Below are positions 41,379 through 50,837 of a DNA stretch of 64,000 nt, piece after piece (the stretch's first letter is position 1; each line of letters opens with the position of its first letter). Origin of the DNA: Leifsonia tongyongensis (GTDB taxonomy: Bacteria > Actinomycetota > Actinomycetes > Actinomycetales > Microbacteriaceae); assembly GCF_010686705.1 (NCBI RefSeq), contig NZ_JAAGWY010000004.1, forward strand, positions 186,001 to 250,000, written 5' to 3'. The notes beneath the pieces were generated by a model. The model saw only the letters and a list, made by a program, of their open reading frames with translations, was not told the origin of the DNA and did not search any database. Position numbers and translations under genes: made by a program.

Positions 41379-42770
41379 ATGACCCATGGCGAGATCGCCG
41401 GCACCGTCGCCGGCCTTCGTAAGACCTTCGAGGCCGGCACGACCAAGTCGCTGGCCTGGCGCGTCGACCAGTTGAAGGCCCTTCGGCGGATGCTCGTCGA
41501 ACGCGGCACCGACTTCGAGGCGGCGCTGCAGAGCGACCTCGCGAAGAACCCCACCGAATCGCAGCTCGCAGAGATCGGCTTCGTGGTCGGCGAGATCGAC
41601 CACACGTTGAAGCACCTGCGCTCCTGGCTGCGCCCGCGCTCCGTCAGGGTGCCGGGCGCCGTCATGCCCGCCAGGGCGTCCATCGTGCGCGAGCCTCTCG
41701 GTGTCGTCCTCGTCATCGCCCCCTGGAACTACCCTGTGCAGCTGCTGCTGGCGCCGGTCGTCGGTGCGATCGCTGCCGGCAACGCCGTCGTCATGAAGCC
41801 GAGCGAACTCGCCCCCGCGACGTCGGCGGCGATCGCACGGCTGGTTCCGCTCTACCTCGACCAGCGGGCCGTCGCCGTCGTCGAGGGCGCCGTCGACGAG
41901 ACCACCGAACTGCTCGCGCAGCGGTTCGATCACATCTTCTTCACGGGCAACAGCCGCGTCGCGCGGATCGTGATGGCCGCGGCCGTCGCCGACCTCACAC
42001 CGGTGACGCTCGAGCTGGGCGGGAAGTCGCCGGTCTACGTCGACGACACGGTCGACATCGACGCTGCGGCAAGGCGCATCGCGTGGGGCAAATTCATGAA
42101 CGCAGGCCAGACCTGCGTCGCCCCCGACTACCTCCTCGCGACCGCCGAGGTCGCCCGCCGGCTCGAGCCCGCCCTCATCGCCGCAACCCGCGAGCTGTAC
42201 GGCGACGATCCGTCGGCCAGCCCGGACTACGGCCGCATCGTCAACCAGCAGCATCTCGACCGGCTGACCGGGCTGCTCCCGTCGGGCCGCGCGATCGTGG
42301 GTGGAAGCTCCGACGAGGCATCCCTGTACCTCGCACCGACGGTGCTCGCCGACGTACCGCGCGATGCGCCGATCATGGAGGACGAGATCTTCGGTCCCGT
42401 CCTCCCGATCGTGACGGTGAGCGGTCTCGACGACGCCATCCGCCTCATCACCGTGGGGGAGAAGCCGCTCGCCCTCTACGTGTTCAGCGAGAACGACAAG
42501 GTCCGTCGCCGCTTCCTCACCGAGACCAGCTCGGGGGCGATCGGTTTCGGGATCCCCGCGGCCCACCTCATCGTGCCCGGCCTGCCCTTCGGTGGGGTCG
42601 GCGAGAGCGGGACGGGCGGATACCACGGCGACCACTCGATGCGCACGTTCAGCCACGAGAAGGCCGTGCTCAGCAAACCGCTGAAGCCCGACACGATCCG
42701 GCTGATCTCGCCCCCGTACACGACCGGCAAAGACCGTTTCATCCGAGGGCTGCTCAGGAAGCTCGGCTGA
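41379..42770 (+). CDS. Aldehyde dehydrogenase, class 3 type
   Basis: A 463-residue enzyme, shorter than class 1 relatives as expected for class 3/fatty-aldehyde types. IAPWNYPVQLLL binds cofactor, FFTGNSRVARIV follows, TLELGGKSPVYV carries the Glu, NAGQTCVAPDYLL the catalytic Cys, and LPFGGVGESGTGGYHG closes the fold. The probable role is NAD(P)-dependent oxidation of medium- or long-chain aldehydes. No membrane anchor is seen at the C-terminus (ending RGLLRKLG). It is a single-gene unit upstream of aspartase. Confidence 0.92.
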   Translation: MTHGEIAGTVAGLRKTFEAGTTKSLAWRVDQLKALRRMLVERGTDFEAALQSDLAKNPTESQLAEIGFVVGEIDHTLKHLRSWLRPRSVRVPGAVMPARASIVREPLGVVLVIAPWNYPVQLLLAPVVGAIAAGNAVVMKPSELAPATSAAIARLVPLYLDQRAVAVVEGAVDETTELLAQRFDHIFFTGNSRVARIVMAAAVADLTPVTLELGGKSPVYVDDTVDIDAAARRIAWGKFMNAGQTCVAPDYLLATAEVARRLEPALIAATRELYGDDPSASPDYGRIVNQQHLDRLTGLLPSGRAIVGGSSDEASLYLAPTVLADVPRDAPIMEDEIFGPVLPIVTVSGLDDAIRLITVGEKPLALYVFSENDKVRRRFLTETSSGAIGFGIPAAHLIVPGLPFGGVGESGTGGYHGDHSMRTFSHEKAVLSKPLKPDTIRLISPPYTTGKDRFIRGLLRKLG

Positions 42771-42873
42771 CACCATGTCCCGAGGTTCGCGCGCTAAAGT
42801 CGACTCGTCGACAGCCACAAGCATGCCGACGGAACACGATGCCACCGCACAACGACAGGCAATGGAGCCACCA

Positions 42874-44400
42874 GTGAATACCCCCAGCACGACCGCAACG
42901 CCCCCACGCACGAGCCCGGTCCCTCTCATCGACGCTTCGGAGAACGTGTCAGACGTTCCCACCCCGACGGCGGTCCACGGACCCGTGCGGATCGAGAGCG
43001 ACTCCCTCGGCACCCGCGAGATCCCCGCCGACGCCTACTGGGGCGTCCACACCTCTCGCGCTCTCGAGAACTTCCAGATCGCCAAGCGGCCGATCTCCGT
43101 CTACCCCGATCTGATCGTCGCCCTCGCGAGTGTCAAGCAGGCGGCCGCGCGTGCCAACCTCGAGATCGGCGTGCTCGACCCGCACAAGGCCGACCTCATC
43201 GACCGAGCCTGCCAGCTGATCATCGACGGCGGGTTCCACGACCAGTTCGTCGTCGGCGTGATGCAGGGCGGCGCCGGTACGTCCACCAACATGAACGCCA
43301 ACGAGGTCATCGCCAACATCGGTCTCGAACTCGACGGGCACGCCAAGGGCGAATACCAGTTCCTGCACCCGATCGACGACGTCAACCGCAGCCAGAGCAC
43401 GAACGACACGTACCCGACGGCGATCAAGATCGCCCTCACCTTCGCGCTCTCCCACCTGCTCGACGAGCTCGCACTGCTGCGCGACTCCTTCGCCCGCAAG
43501 GGTGAGGAGTTCCGTCACGTGCTCAAGGTCGGCCGCACCCAGCTGCAGGATGCCGTGCCGATGACGCTCGGCCAGGAGTTCCACGGCTTCGCCACGACCC
43601 TCACTGAGGATCACGCCCGCCTCACGGAGACGAAGTGGCTGCTTGCGGAGATCAACCTCGGCGCGACCGCGATCGGCACCGGCATCACGGCCGACCCCGG
43701 CTACGCCGCGGCGGCCTGCCGTCACCTCAACGTGATCACCGGGCTCAACCTCGAGACGGCACCGGACCTGATCGAATCGACGAGCGACGCCGGCGCCTTC
43801 ATGTCCTTCAGCGGGTCGCTGAAGCGGTCCGCCATCAAGCTCTCGAAGATCTGCAACGACCTGCGACTGCTCTCCAGCGGACCGCAGGCGGGTCTCGGCG
43901 AGATCAACCTCCCGCCGCGCCAGGCGGGCTCGAGCATCATGCCGGGCAAGGTCAACCCTGTCATCCCCGAGGTCGTCAACCAGATCGCATTCTCGGTCGC
44001 GGGTGCGGACGTAACGGTCACCATGGCTGCCGAGGGCGGCCAGCTGCAGCTCAACGCCTTCGAGCCCGTGATCGCCCACTCGCTGCTGCAGAGCATCACC
44101 TGGATGACCCAGGGCTTCCACACCCTGCGCGTGAACTGCATCGACGGGATCACCGCCAACGAGGAGCGTCTCGGTGCGATGGTGGGCTCATCCGTCGTCG
44201 TCATCACGGCGCTCATGCCGCACATCGGCTATTCGGCGGCTGCCGCCCTCGCGAAGACCGCCCTGCTGACCGGTGGAAACGTGGCCGACCTCGTCGTCGA
44301 GGCCAACCTCATGAGCCGCGAAGAAGTGACCAAGCTCCTCTCGCCCGCCCGCCTCAGCGGTCTCGAATCGATCACGACGAGCATCCCGGTCATCACGTAG
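42874..44400 (+). CDS. aspA: Aspartate ammonia-lyase
   Basis: About 508 residues of the aspartase/fumarase superfamily, interconverting aspartate with fumarate and ammonia. GTREIPADAYWGVHTSRALE, GGAGTSTNMNANEVIAN, HPIDDVNRSQSTND and the signature loop GSSIMPGKVNP favour aspartase over fumarase. I chose the GTG at 42874 because GGAG lies six bases upstream; an ATG at 42775 would add 33 low-complexity residues. Even so, the first 45 residues (Thr/Pro-rich) precede the conserved fold. The gene stands alone. Confidence 0.9.
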   Translation: MNTPSTTATPPRTSPVPLIDASENVSDVPTPTAVHGPVRIESDSLGTREIPADAYWGVHTSRALENFQIAKRPISVYPDLIVALASVKQAAARANLEIGVLDPHKADLIDRACQLIIDGGFHDQFVVGVMQGGAGTSTNMNANEVIANIGLELDGHAKGEYQFLHPIDDVNRSQSTNDTYPTAIKIALTFALSHLLDELALLRDSFARKGEEFRHVLKVGRTQLQDAVPMTLGQEFHGFATTLTEDHARLTETKWLLAEINLGATAIGTGITADPGYAAAACRHLNVITGLNLETAPDLIESTSDAGAFMSFSGSLKRSAIKLSKICNDLRLLSSGPQAGLGEINLPPRQAGSSIMPGKVNPVIPEVVNQIAFSVAGADVTVTMAAEGGQLQLNAFEPVIAHSLLQSITWMTQGFHTLRVNCIDGITANEERLGAMVGSSVVVITALMPHIGYSAAAALAKTALLTGGNVADLVVEANLMSREEVTKLLSPARLSGLESITTSIPVIT

Positions 44401-44401
44401 G

Positions 44402-44435
44402 GCGTCGCCTGTCGCGAAAGTCGATCAGGTGACGC
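44402..44435. terminator. Possible terminator between aspA and the FAH-family gene
   Basis: GCGTCGCCTG and CAGGTGACGC pair over ten positions (one G-U) around a 14-base loop. It sits between convergent stops; no T-run follows. Confidence 0.45.
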
Positions 44436-45300
44436 GGCAGTAGGTCGTGAGATAGCCGATGCCGCCGATCGACACGGTGACAGTCGAGCGGTCGCGCAGG
44501 AACACCGGAGGGGTGCGGGAGTAGCCCGCGCCCCCCGGGCTCCCCGTCGAGATGAGGGTGCCGGGCTGCACGGTCGCCGACCGCGACAGGAAAGAGATGA
44601 TCTCGGCGACGCTGCGCACCATGTCAGCGGTGGACGCATCCTGCAGGATCGCTCCGTCGACGTTGGTGGTGAGCCACAGGTCCTGAGGGTCGGCGATCTC
44701 GTCGGCGGTCACGACGACCGGGCCGTTCGGGGTGAAGCCGTCGAACGATTTGCAGCGGGACCACTGCGCCTCGGAGAACTGGAGGTCGCGCGCCGTGATG
44801 TCGTTGACGACGGTGTACCCGTAGACGTAGTCCAGCGCATCGCGAACGTGCACGTCACGCGCGGGCTTGCCGATGATGACGCCGAGCTCCGCCTCGTAGT
44901 CGACCTGCGTCGTCAGGTCCTCCGGCCACGTCGTCGTCCCCTCGTGTCCGGCCAGCGAATTGGGCCAGAGCGAGAACACGGTCGCGGCCTTCTCGCTCCG
45001 GAGCTTCAGCTCGGACGCGTGGGCGGCATAATTGGCCCCGATCGCGATCACCTGGGGCGGCCGGAGAACGGCGGATGCGTGGCGCAGGTCGCGAATCGGC
45101 TCGAGCTCGGTGCGGTTGGCGACGGCGTTGTCGACGACGGCCCGAACGTGCGCGAGGCCGTGGTCGCCGCGTTCGATCAGCTCCTGGAGGTCCCGGGGTG
45201 CCTCATCCATCACCTCGTCCAGGAAGAGAGCCCCGTCTCCGACGACGGCTGCTAAACGTGGATGGCGATCTGTGGCGGTGCTGAGGTGCGAGAATCTCAC
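44425..45300 (-). CDS. Fumarylacetoacetate hydrolase-family protein
   Basis: A 291-residue enzyme of the FAH superfamily, acting on C-C bonds of diketo acids or as an isomerase/decarboxylase in aromatic breakdown. IGANYAAHASEL, DYEAELGVIIGKPARDV with two metal-binding Glu, VNDITARDLQ and KSFDGFTPNGPVVV are present, and ISTGSPGGAGYSRTP ends the active site. The GTG start at 45300 follows TAGCCT by six bases. It is divergent from the alpha/beta hydrolase. The substrate is unknown. Confidence 0.9.
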   Translation of the reverse strand: MRFSHLSTATDRHPRLAAVVGDGALFLDEVMDEAPRDLQELIERGDHGLAHVRAVVDNAVANRTELEPIRDLRHASAVLRPPQVIAIGANYAAHASELKLRSEKAATVFSLWPNSLAGHEGTTTWPEDLTTQVDYEAELGVIIGKPARDVHVRDALDYVYGYTVVNDITARDLQFSEAQWSRCKSFDGFTPNGPVVVTADEIADPQDLWLTTNVDGAILQDASTADMVRSVAEIISFLSRSATVQPGTLISTGSPGGAGYSRTPPVFLRDRSTVTVSIGGIGYLTTYCRVT

Positions 45301-45306
45301 GTCCCA

Positions 45307-45312
45307 AGGCTA
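45307..45312 (-). promoter_or_regulatory. Leaderless-type -10 box for the FAH-family gene
   Basis: TAGCCT on the minus strand ends six bases before the GTG at 45300. Confidence 0.5.
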
Positions 45313-45353
45313 TCGGGCGGGCTCGGCTGCCGGAAAACGTCGCCAGGAACAGC

Positions 45354-45359
45354 TAGCGT
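45354..45359 (+). promoter_or_regulatory. Leaderless-type -10 box for the alpha/beta hydrolase
   Basis: TAGCGT ends six bases before the GTG at 45366; divergent from the box at 45307. Confidence 0.5.
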
Positions 45360-45365
45360 TGGTGT

Positions 45366-46265
45366 GTGTCCATCGGTGAAAGACGGCCCGGACTCGCGGG
45401 CGGCGGCGACGAGGCGTACCGCCTCGATGCGAGCCTGCCGGAGATCGACTGGTCGATAGCCCCGGTCGGTGCGGCCTTCTCCACCTTCACCGCACCCAGT
45501 GGCGAACTGGCAAATTTCTCGCTCGGCAACCCGAACGACCCGCGCGTGGTGCTCATCCCCGGGGTGACCGGTTCGAAAGAGGACTTCTACCTGCTGGCGC
45601 CCATCCTCGCCGCCGGTGGCTACTTCGTGCAGAGCTTCGACCTCGCCGGCCAGTACGAGTCGGCGGAGGCCGGCCCCGTGCCCGGCGGCCACTACACCTA
45701 CGAGCTCCTCGTGGCCGACGTGGTCGCGTTCCTCCGCGCAGGAGCACCGGCGCACGTTCTCGGGTATTCGTTCGCGGGCATCCTCAGCCAGCTCGCCCTG
45801 GTGGAGCATCCGCACCTGTTTCGCAGCCTCACCCTGCTCACCACACCGCCCGAACCGGGGCAGGCGTTCCGCGGGGTCCGCACGATCGGATGGCTCAGCT
45901 GGTTCCTCACCGGGCGGCAGGGCGCCGGCCTCATGATCTGGGGCATCGTCACCAACAAGAACAAGGTGCCTCCCAGCCGGCTCGCGTTCGTGCGCGCGCG
46001 GTTCGCCCTGACGCGGCGTTCGAGTGTCGACGACATCGTCGGCCTGATGAAGCGGGTGCCCGATACGCGGGCGGGCGTCGCTGCCAACCCCATCCCGAAA
46101 CTGGTCGCCACCGGAAACCACGACCTCTGGCCGACGCACCTGCACGCGGCGTTCGCGAACCGGATCGCGGCGAAGCTCGCGGTCTACCACACCGGTCACA
46201 GCCCCTGCGAGACGGCGCCCAACCAGCTCGGCCGCGACATGCTCGCGCTCTTCGCCTCCGCCTGA
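45366..46265 (+). CDS. Alpha/beta-fold hydrolase
   Basis: A 299-residue protein. The nucleophile elbow is LGYSFAGILSQL, an early strand VVLIPGVTGSKEDFY supplies the oxyanion region, and the late KLVATGNHDLWPTH and GHSPCETAPN carry Asp and His candidates. No signal peptide is present. The substrate is unknown; thioesterase, esterase and C-C hydrolase roles are all possible. It is divergent from the FAH-family gene, so a shared breakdown pathway is possible. The stop codon lies in the first unit of a 13-bp tandem array. Confidence 0.85.
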   Translation: MSIGERRPGLAGGGDEAYRLDASLPEIDWSIAPVGAAFSTFTAPSGELANFSLGNPNDPRVVLIPGVTGSKEDFYLLAPILAAGGYFVQSFDLAGQYESAEAGPVPGGHYTYELLVADVVAFLRAGAPAHVLGYSFAGILSQLALVEHPHLFRSLTLLTTPPEPGQAFRGVRTIGWLSWFLTGRQGAGLMIWGIVTNKNKVPPSRLAFVRARFALTRRSSVDDIVGLMKRVPDTRAGVAANPIPKLVATGNHDLWPTHLHAAFANRIAAKLAVYHTGHSPCETAPNQLGRDMLALFASA

Positions 46266-46338
46266 CCCGTCCGCCTGACCCGTCCGCCTGACGCGTCCGC
46301 CCGACCCGTCCGCCTGGCGCGTCCGCCCGACCCGTCCG
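46261..46338 (+). repeat. 13-bp tandem array, six copies, at the hydrolase stop codon
   Basis: CCTGACCCGTCCG and variants repeat every 13 bases from 46261 through 46338, with a partial seventh unit. The first unit contains the TGA stop. A 13-bp period changes frame with each copy. Confidence 0.92.
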
Positions 46339-46373
46339 CCTGGCGCCTGCTTTCCTCGCCGATCAGTCCGCGG

Positions 46374-47141
46374 TCAGGCGATGGCTCCGGGGAGGTCCTG
46401 TTCGGCGTGCTCCTCTTCCCAGCGGCGCCGGGCAGCACGCCTGCGCCAGGGCGACTCCTCGGGCAGGTGCATGCGCAGCGTGGAATACGCCCAGCTGAGC
46501 CGGCGCCCGAGGCCGCGCCAGGTCGCGAACGGGCGCGACGAGATCCCGACCGTGAGTCGTTCGTCGAGCCGCACGATCTGGTCGGGATCGAGGTGGATGC
46601 TCAGGTCGAGGTCGTCGTGGATCTCGCGCAGGTCGCGGTGAACGCGGCCGCGCACCCGCTGCCACACGTCGCGACGCATGGCGAAGTTCGAGCCGAACAC
46701 CGGCGGCTGGCCGAGCCAGATCGACATCGACCAGAAGAAGCCCCCGATGTAGACGGTCTGCCCGATTCCGGCGACCAGCGGGTTGCCGTCGTAGAACACG
46801 CCGGGACCCGTGAGCACCGAGATCTCGGGCGACACGGTGAACTCGGCTTCGATGTGCATGAGCCAGTCCTCGGGCGGCCGCGAGTCGGCGTCGAGCCGCG
46901 CGATCAGGTCGCCTGTGGCGGCGTCGTATCCTGTCGCCGCCGCCGGCCAGATCCCGCGCACCGGCTGCTCGATGACCCGGGCGCCGCCTGCCATCGCGAC
47001 CGCGGCCGTGTCGTCGGTGCTGCCGTTGTCGACCACGATGATCTCGTCGGCCGGGCGCAATTGCGCCTGCAGGTCGCGCAGGCACCGTTCGAGCATGACG
47101 GAGTCGTCCAGAGCCGGAATCACCACGGTGATCGAAGGCAC
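46374..47141 (-). CDS. Family 2 glycosyltransferase
   Basis: A 255-residue GT-A fold enzyme with no transmembrane helix. ITVVIPALDDSVMLERCL, IIVVDNGSTDDTAAVA and the DXD-type LIARLDADSRPPEDW are visible; FGSNFAMRRDVWQRV and LREIHDDLDLSIHL hold the acceptor-side acidic residues. It transfers a sugar from a nucleotide donor, perhaps to a lipid or wall polymer. GGAGGAGGA upstream is a strong ribosome site, so this gene has a real leader. Confidence 0.9.
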   Translation of the reverse strand: MPSITVVIPALDDSVMLERCLRDLQAQLRPADEIIVVDNGSTDDTAAVAMAGGARVIEQPVRGIWPAAATGYDAATGDLIARLDADSRPPEDWLMHIEAEFTVSPEISVLTGPGVFYDGNPLVAGIGQTVYIGGFFWSMSIWLGQPPVFGSNFAMRRDVWQRVRGRVHRDLREIHDDLDLSIHLDPDQIVRLDERLTVGISSRPFATWRGLGRRLSWAYSTLRMHLPEESPWRRRAARRRWEEEHAEQDLPGAIA

Positions 47142-47178
47142 GTGCGCGTCCTCCTCCGTTCCGGCTTAGGCTCCGATC

Positions 47179-48687
47179 CTACGCCTGGGCCGCTCGCCAG
47201 AGGTGCATTCCGGCGTAGCTTCGCCACGGAGCCCAGGCCGCTCCGTGCGCGGCGAGTTCGCGCGCTTCGGAGGGCAGGCCGAGACGGGCGGCGCCCTGGC
47301 GGATGGCCAGGTCGCTGGTGAGCAGGATGTCCGGGCTCCCCAGCACCCGCATGGCCACGTAGCCGGCGGTCCACGGGCCGATCCCGGGGAGGGCGGTCAG
47401 CCGCGCCTCCAGTTCTTCGCGGGATTCGCCGACGTCGATGACGAGGCTGCCGTCGGCCAGCGCCTCCGCTGTTGCGAGGATCGTCTGGACACGCCGGGCG
47501 GGACCGCGCAGGACCTGCCGGCCGCCTTCGGCGATCTGTTCCGCGGTGGGGAAGAGGCGCGTGAACGGCGCGGCGTCGATCGGGGTGCCGAGGGCGTGGG
47601 TCAGGCGGGCGAGCGCCGTACGCGCACCCGCGACGGACACCTGTTGCCCGATCAGGGCCCGGAACAGGATCTCCTCGGCATCGACGCTGCCCGGCACGCG
47701 CCTGCCGGGATTGTCGCGCACGCTGTCGGCCAGCGCCGGGTCCGCGGCGAGTCCTTCGTCGATGGCGACCGCGTCCGCATCGAGGTCGAGCAGCCGGCGC
47801 ACGCGTGCGACGAGGGGAGCGAGGTCGGCGACATCGGCGAGGTGGGCGTCGCAGATCACGTGGGGGGCGGTCGCCGTCCCACCGAGGCTGAGGGTGACGA
47901 CGGCCGGTCCGTGCGGCAGGGCGAGGGTGCGCGAGTACATCGACTCATCGCCGGCCTCCGCTGTCGGTACGGCACGCGCCGCGAGAAAGGCGAAGAGCGC
48001 GGCGCCGTCGAACGGGGCGCGGGCGGGGAGGCGGAGGGTCAGGGACGCCGCCTGCCCTGCATCCGCGTGCGCATGCGTCGGCCGGTCCGGGCGCCCTTTC
48101 GCCGACGCCCGGATCGCGCCCGGCGTCGTACGGTAGATCTCGGCCATGGTCTCGTTGAACTGGCGCACGCTGGTGAACCCCGCGGCGAACGCCACGTCGG
48201 TGATGGAGAGGTCTGTGCCGGCGAGCAGGAGTCGAGCGGTCTGGGCGCGGTGTGCGCGCGCGAGCGCAAGCGGACCTGCGCCGAGTTCGCTGGTCAGCAC
48301 CCGCCCCAGGTGCCGCGGCGTGTAACCGAGGCGGCGCGCCAGCCCGGGCACTCCTTCGCGTTCAACGGTGCCGTCGGCGATGAGGCGCATCGCGCGGGCC
48401 GCCAGGTCGTCGCGGACATTCCATTCGGGGGAGCCCGGAACAGCGTCGGGCAGGCAGCGTTTGCAGGCGCGCAGCCCCGCTTCGTGGGCTGCCGCCGCGG
48501 TCAGGTAGAAGGTCACGTTGCCGGGTTTCGGCGTCGCCGCCGGACAGCTGGGGCGGCAGTAGATGCCGGTCGTGTGCACGCCGGTGATGAACTGGCCGTC
48601 GAACCGCGCATCCCTCGACGACATCGCGCGGTACCGCTCCGCGAACACGGGGTCGGCCAGCGGTGCGTCGGAACGGTTCGAGCTCAT
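47179..48687 (-). CDS. alkA: Ada-AlkA fusion: adaptive-response regulator and 3-methyladenine glycosylase
   Basis: A 502-residue fusion. Residues 10-85 are the Ada N-terminal zinc domain with four Cys (IYCRPSCPA and ACKRCLPD), which accepts methyl groups from DNA phosphotriesters. Residues 95-195 are an AraC-type helix-turn-helix ([32 protein letters not shown]). Residues 215-495 are AlkA, with the HhH-GPD block [18 protein letters not shown] and the catalytic Asp in LTSDLAIRQ. It would both sense alkylation and excise alkylated bases. No Ogt-type methyltransferase domain is present. Confidence 0.93.
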   Translation of the reverse strand: MSSNRSDAPLADPVFAERYRAMSSRDARFDGQFITGVHTTGIYCRPSCPAATPKPGNVTFYLTAAAAHEAGLRACKRCLPDAVPGSPEWNVRDDLAARAMRLIADGTVEREGVPGLARRLGYTPRHLGRVLTSELGAGPLALARAHRAQTARLLLAGTDLSITDVAFAAGFTSVRQFNETMAEIYRTTPGAIRASAKGRPDRPTHAHADAGQAASLTLRLPARAPFDGAALFAFLAARAVPTAEAGDESMYSRTLALPHGPAVVTLSLGGTATAPHVICDAHLADVADLAPLVARVRRLLDLDADAVAIDEGLAADPALADSVRDNPGRRVPGSVDAEEILFRALIGQQVSVAGARTALARLTHALGTPIDAAPFTRLFPTAEQIAEGGRQVLRGPARRVQTILATAEALADGSLVIDVGESREELEARLTALPGIGPWTAGYVAMRVLGSPDILLTSDLAIRQGAARLGLPSEARELAAHGAAWAPWRSYAGMHLWRAAQA

Positions 48688-48750
48688 GCTTACAGCCTGA
48701 CACCTGCCACCGACCATCGGTAGCGGAAATCGGACGTGACTGGCCGCGGC

Positions 48751-48756
48751 TAGTCT
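48751..48756 (+). promoter_or_regulatory. Leaderless-type -10 box for the FAD-linked oxidase
   Basis: TAGTCT ends seven bases before the ATG at 48764, with no ribosome site. Confidence 0.5.
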
Positions 48757-48763
48757 GGCACGC

Positions 48764-50155
48764 ATGGATGTGATCACCTGGCTCTCTGCGGCACTCGGCC
48801 CCGAAGCCGTCGCCGCGGGAGCGCTCCGCACCGACCCCGCCGAGCTGGATGCGCTGCGCACCGACCGGTCGGGCTGGGTTTCCCCGGGTCGGCCTCTCGC
48901 CCTCGTCTCGGCGCGCTCGGTGGCCGACGTCCAGGCGACGATGCAGGCGGCCACCGAGTTCCGCATCCCGGTCGTCCCGCGCGGTGCGGGTACCGGCCTC
49001 GCCGGCGGCGCGAACGGCACGGATGGGGCGATCGTCCTCAGCGTCGCCGGGATGAACCGCATCCTCGAGATCAGTCCGGAGGACGAGCTCGCCGTCGTCG
49101 AGCCGGGCGTGATCAACGCCGACCTGAACGCCGCGCTCCGGCCCCACGGGCTCTGGTTCGCGCCCGACCCCGCCAGCAGGGCGATCTCCTCGGTCGGCGG
49201 CAACATCGCGACCAATGCAGGTGGCCTGCTCTGTGCGAAGTACGGCGTCACCCGCGAGGCGGTGCTCGGACTGTCGGTGGTCCTTCCCGACGGCCGGCTG
49301 ATCCGCACGGGTCACCGAACCGTGAAAGGTGTGACGGGTTTCGACCTGACGGCGTTGTTCGTCGGGTCCGAGGGCACGCTCGGCGTGATCGTCGATGCCA
49401 CGGTGCGCACCCTGCCCCTTCCCGTGGGCGGCGTGACGACGATCGGAGCGCTGTTTCCGGATGTGGGAAGCGCAGCCGCTGCTTCGGCACGCGTCACCGC
49501 ATCCCGCCTCCGCCCTGCCGTCATGGAACTCCTCGACGGGCCGGCGCTCGAGCGCATCGCGGTGTTTCTCGGCAGAGAGACGATCGAGGCGGCGATGGGC
49601 GCGTCCGGGGGCGCGGCCTTCCTTCTCGTCCAGTTCGACGGCCTGGCATCGTCGACAGACGCCGCGGCCGCATCCGAGCTGATCCGCGCCTCCGGGGGCG
49701 CCGTGCGGGTATCCGCGGACGCCGCAGAAGGCGAGCGGCTCCTGGCCATCCGCCGGGCATTCCATCCGGCGCTGGAGGCACAGGGGACGGTCCTGATCGA
49801 GGACGTGTCCGTGCCCCGCTCACGGATGCCGGAGATGTTCGCGGCCATCCGCGCGATCGGCGAGAAGTACGGCATCGTCATCCCGACCGTCGCGCACGCC
49901 GGCGACGGGAACCTGCATCCCAACTTCGTGTACGAGGGCGACGACGTTCCCGACCGGGTGTGGGAGGCGGCCGGTGAGCTGTTCCGAACCGCGATCGCGC
50001 TCGGCGGAACCCTGACGGGGGAGCACGGTGTCGGGCTTCTGAAGCGACGCTGGCTGGCGCATGAGCTGGGCGCCGACGCTTACGAACTCCAGGTGAAGGT
50101 GAAGTCGGTCTTCGATCCGCTCGGCATCATGAACCCCGGCAAAGTGTTCGGCTAG
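48764..50155 (+). CDS. FAD-linked oxidase, glycolate/D-lactate oxidase type
   Basis: A 463-residue flavoprotein of the vanillyl-alcohol-oxidase fold. [20 protein letters not shown] binds the FAD pyrophosphate. [19 protein letters not shown] and [18 protein letters not shown] follow, and the C-terminal FAD-oxidase domain ends [14 protein letters not shown] and NPGKVF. This matches GlcD-type 2-hydroxyacid dehydrogenases, but no GlcE or GlcF gene is adjacent, so it may act as a single subunit. The substrate is probably a D-2-hydroxy acid. Confidence 0.9.
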   Translation: MDVITWLSAALGPEAVAAGALRTDPAELDALRTDRSGWVSPGRPLALVSARSVADVQATMQAATEFRIPVVPRGAGTGLAGGANGTDGAIVLSVAGMNRILEISPEDELAVVEPGVINADLNAALRPHGLWFAPDPASRAISSVGGNIATNAGGLLCAKYGVTREAVLGLSVVLPDGRLIRTGHRTVKGVTGFDLTALFVGSEGTLGVIVDATVRTLPLPVGGVTTIGALFPDVGSAAAASARVTASRLRPAVMELLDGPALERIAVFLGRETIEAAMGASGGAAFLLVQFDGLASSTDAAAASELIRASGGAVRVSADAAEGERLLAIRRAFHPALEAQGTVLIEDVSVPRSRMPEMFAAIRAIGEKYGIVIPTVAHAGDGNLHPNFVYEGDDVPDRVWEAAGELFRTAIALGGTLTGEHGVGLLKRRWLAHELGADAYELQVKVKSVFDPLGIMNPGKVFG

Positions 50156-50375
50156 GTGTTCATCGACTCGGCGTTGTTCCTTAAAAAGACTCATCGCCCG
50201 GCGGTGCGGCGATGCCTGCGACTCTCCCGAACGATGAGTTGATCTGTAACTAGGGTGGCCCGGGGCCCCGCCGAATGCAAGAGCGGATTTCGGACATCCG
50301 GTCGTCGAGCGCCGTTTGTGCGTGAACGCGCGGACGGCTTTGACGCAGCGTCGCTCGGCGCGGTTGGATGGACCC

Positions 50376-50750
50376 ATGACTGATTCGAAGCATGAGAAGC
50401 CGGAGATCGACGCACCCGAAGGCCCCGCTCCCGAGGCCCTCGAGATCGTGGACATCGTCGTGGGCGACGGCGCGGAGGCGACTCCGGGCGCCAAGGTCGA
50501 CGTCCACTACCTGGGCGTGGAATACGACTCGGGCGAAGAGTTCGATTCGTCCTGGAGCCGGGGGCAATCGATCAACTTCCCCCTGAACAACCTGATCCGC
50601 GGCTGGCAGGAGGGCATCCCCGGCATGAAGGTCGGCGGTCGCCGCAAGCTGACCGTTCCGCCGCAGCTCGCCTACGGCCCTGCCGGTGGCGGTCACCCGC
50701 TGAGCGGCAAGACCCTGATCTTCGTGATCGATCTGCTCGGCGTCAGCTGA
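50376..50750 (+). CDS. FKBP-type peptidyl-prolyl isomerase
   Basis: A 124-residue single FKBP domain that catalyses cis-trans isomerisation at proline. VDVHYLGVEYDSGEEFDSSW, IRGWQEGIPGMKVGGRRKLTVP and LAYGP are the drug/peptide pocket; the chain ends LIFVIDLLGVS. No signal peptide, so it is cytosolic. The ATG at 50376 has TTGGAT six bases upstream. The 220-bp region before it, from 50156, holds no gene. Confidence 0.93.
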   Translation: MTDSKHEKPEIDAPEGPAPEALEIVDIVVGDGAEATPGAKVDVHYLGVEYDSGEEFDSSWSRGQSINFPLNNLIRGWQEGIPGMKVGGRRKLTVPPQLAYGPAGGGHPLSGKTLIFVIDLLGVS

Positions 50751-50824
50751 GCGACGCTCCGGCCCTGGTGCGCGCCGCATCCGGGCGCTGTGTACGTGCC
50801 CTGTTCCGACCCTGAGCCCGGGCG

Positions 50825-50830
50825 TAAGGT
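50825..50830 (+). promoter_or_regulatory. Leaderless-type -10 box for the tandem VOC protein
   Basis: TAAGGT ends seven bases before the ATG at 50838. Confidence 0.5.
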
Positions 50831-50837
50831 GTGTGCC

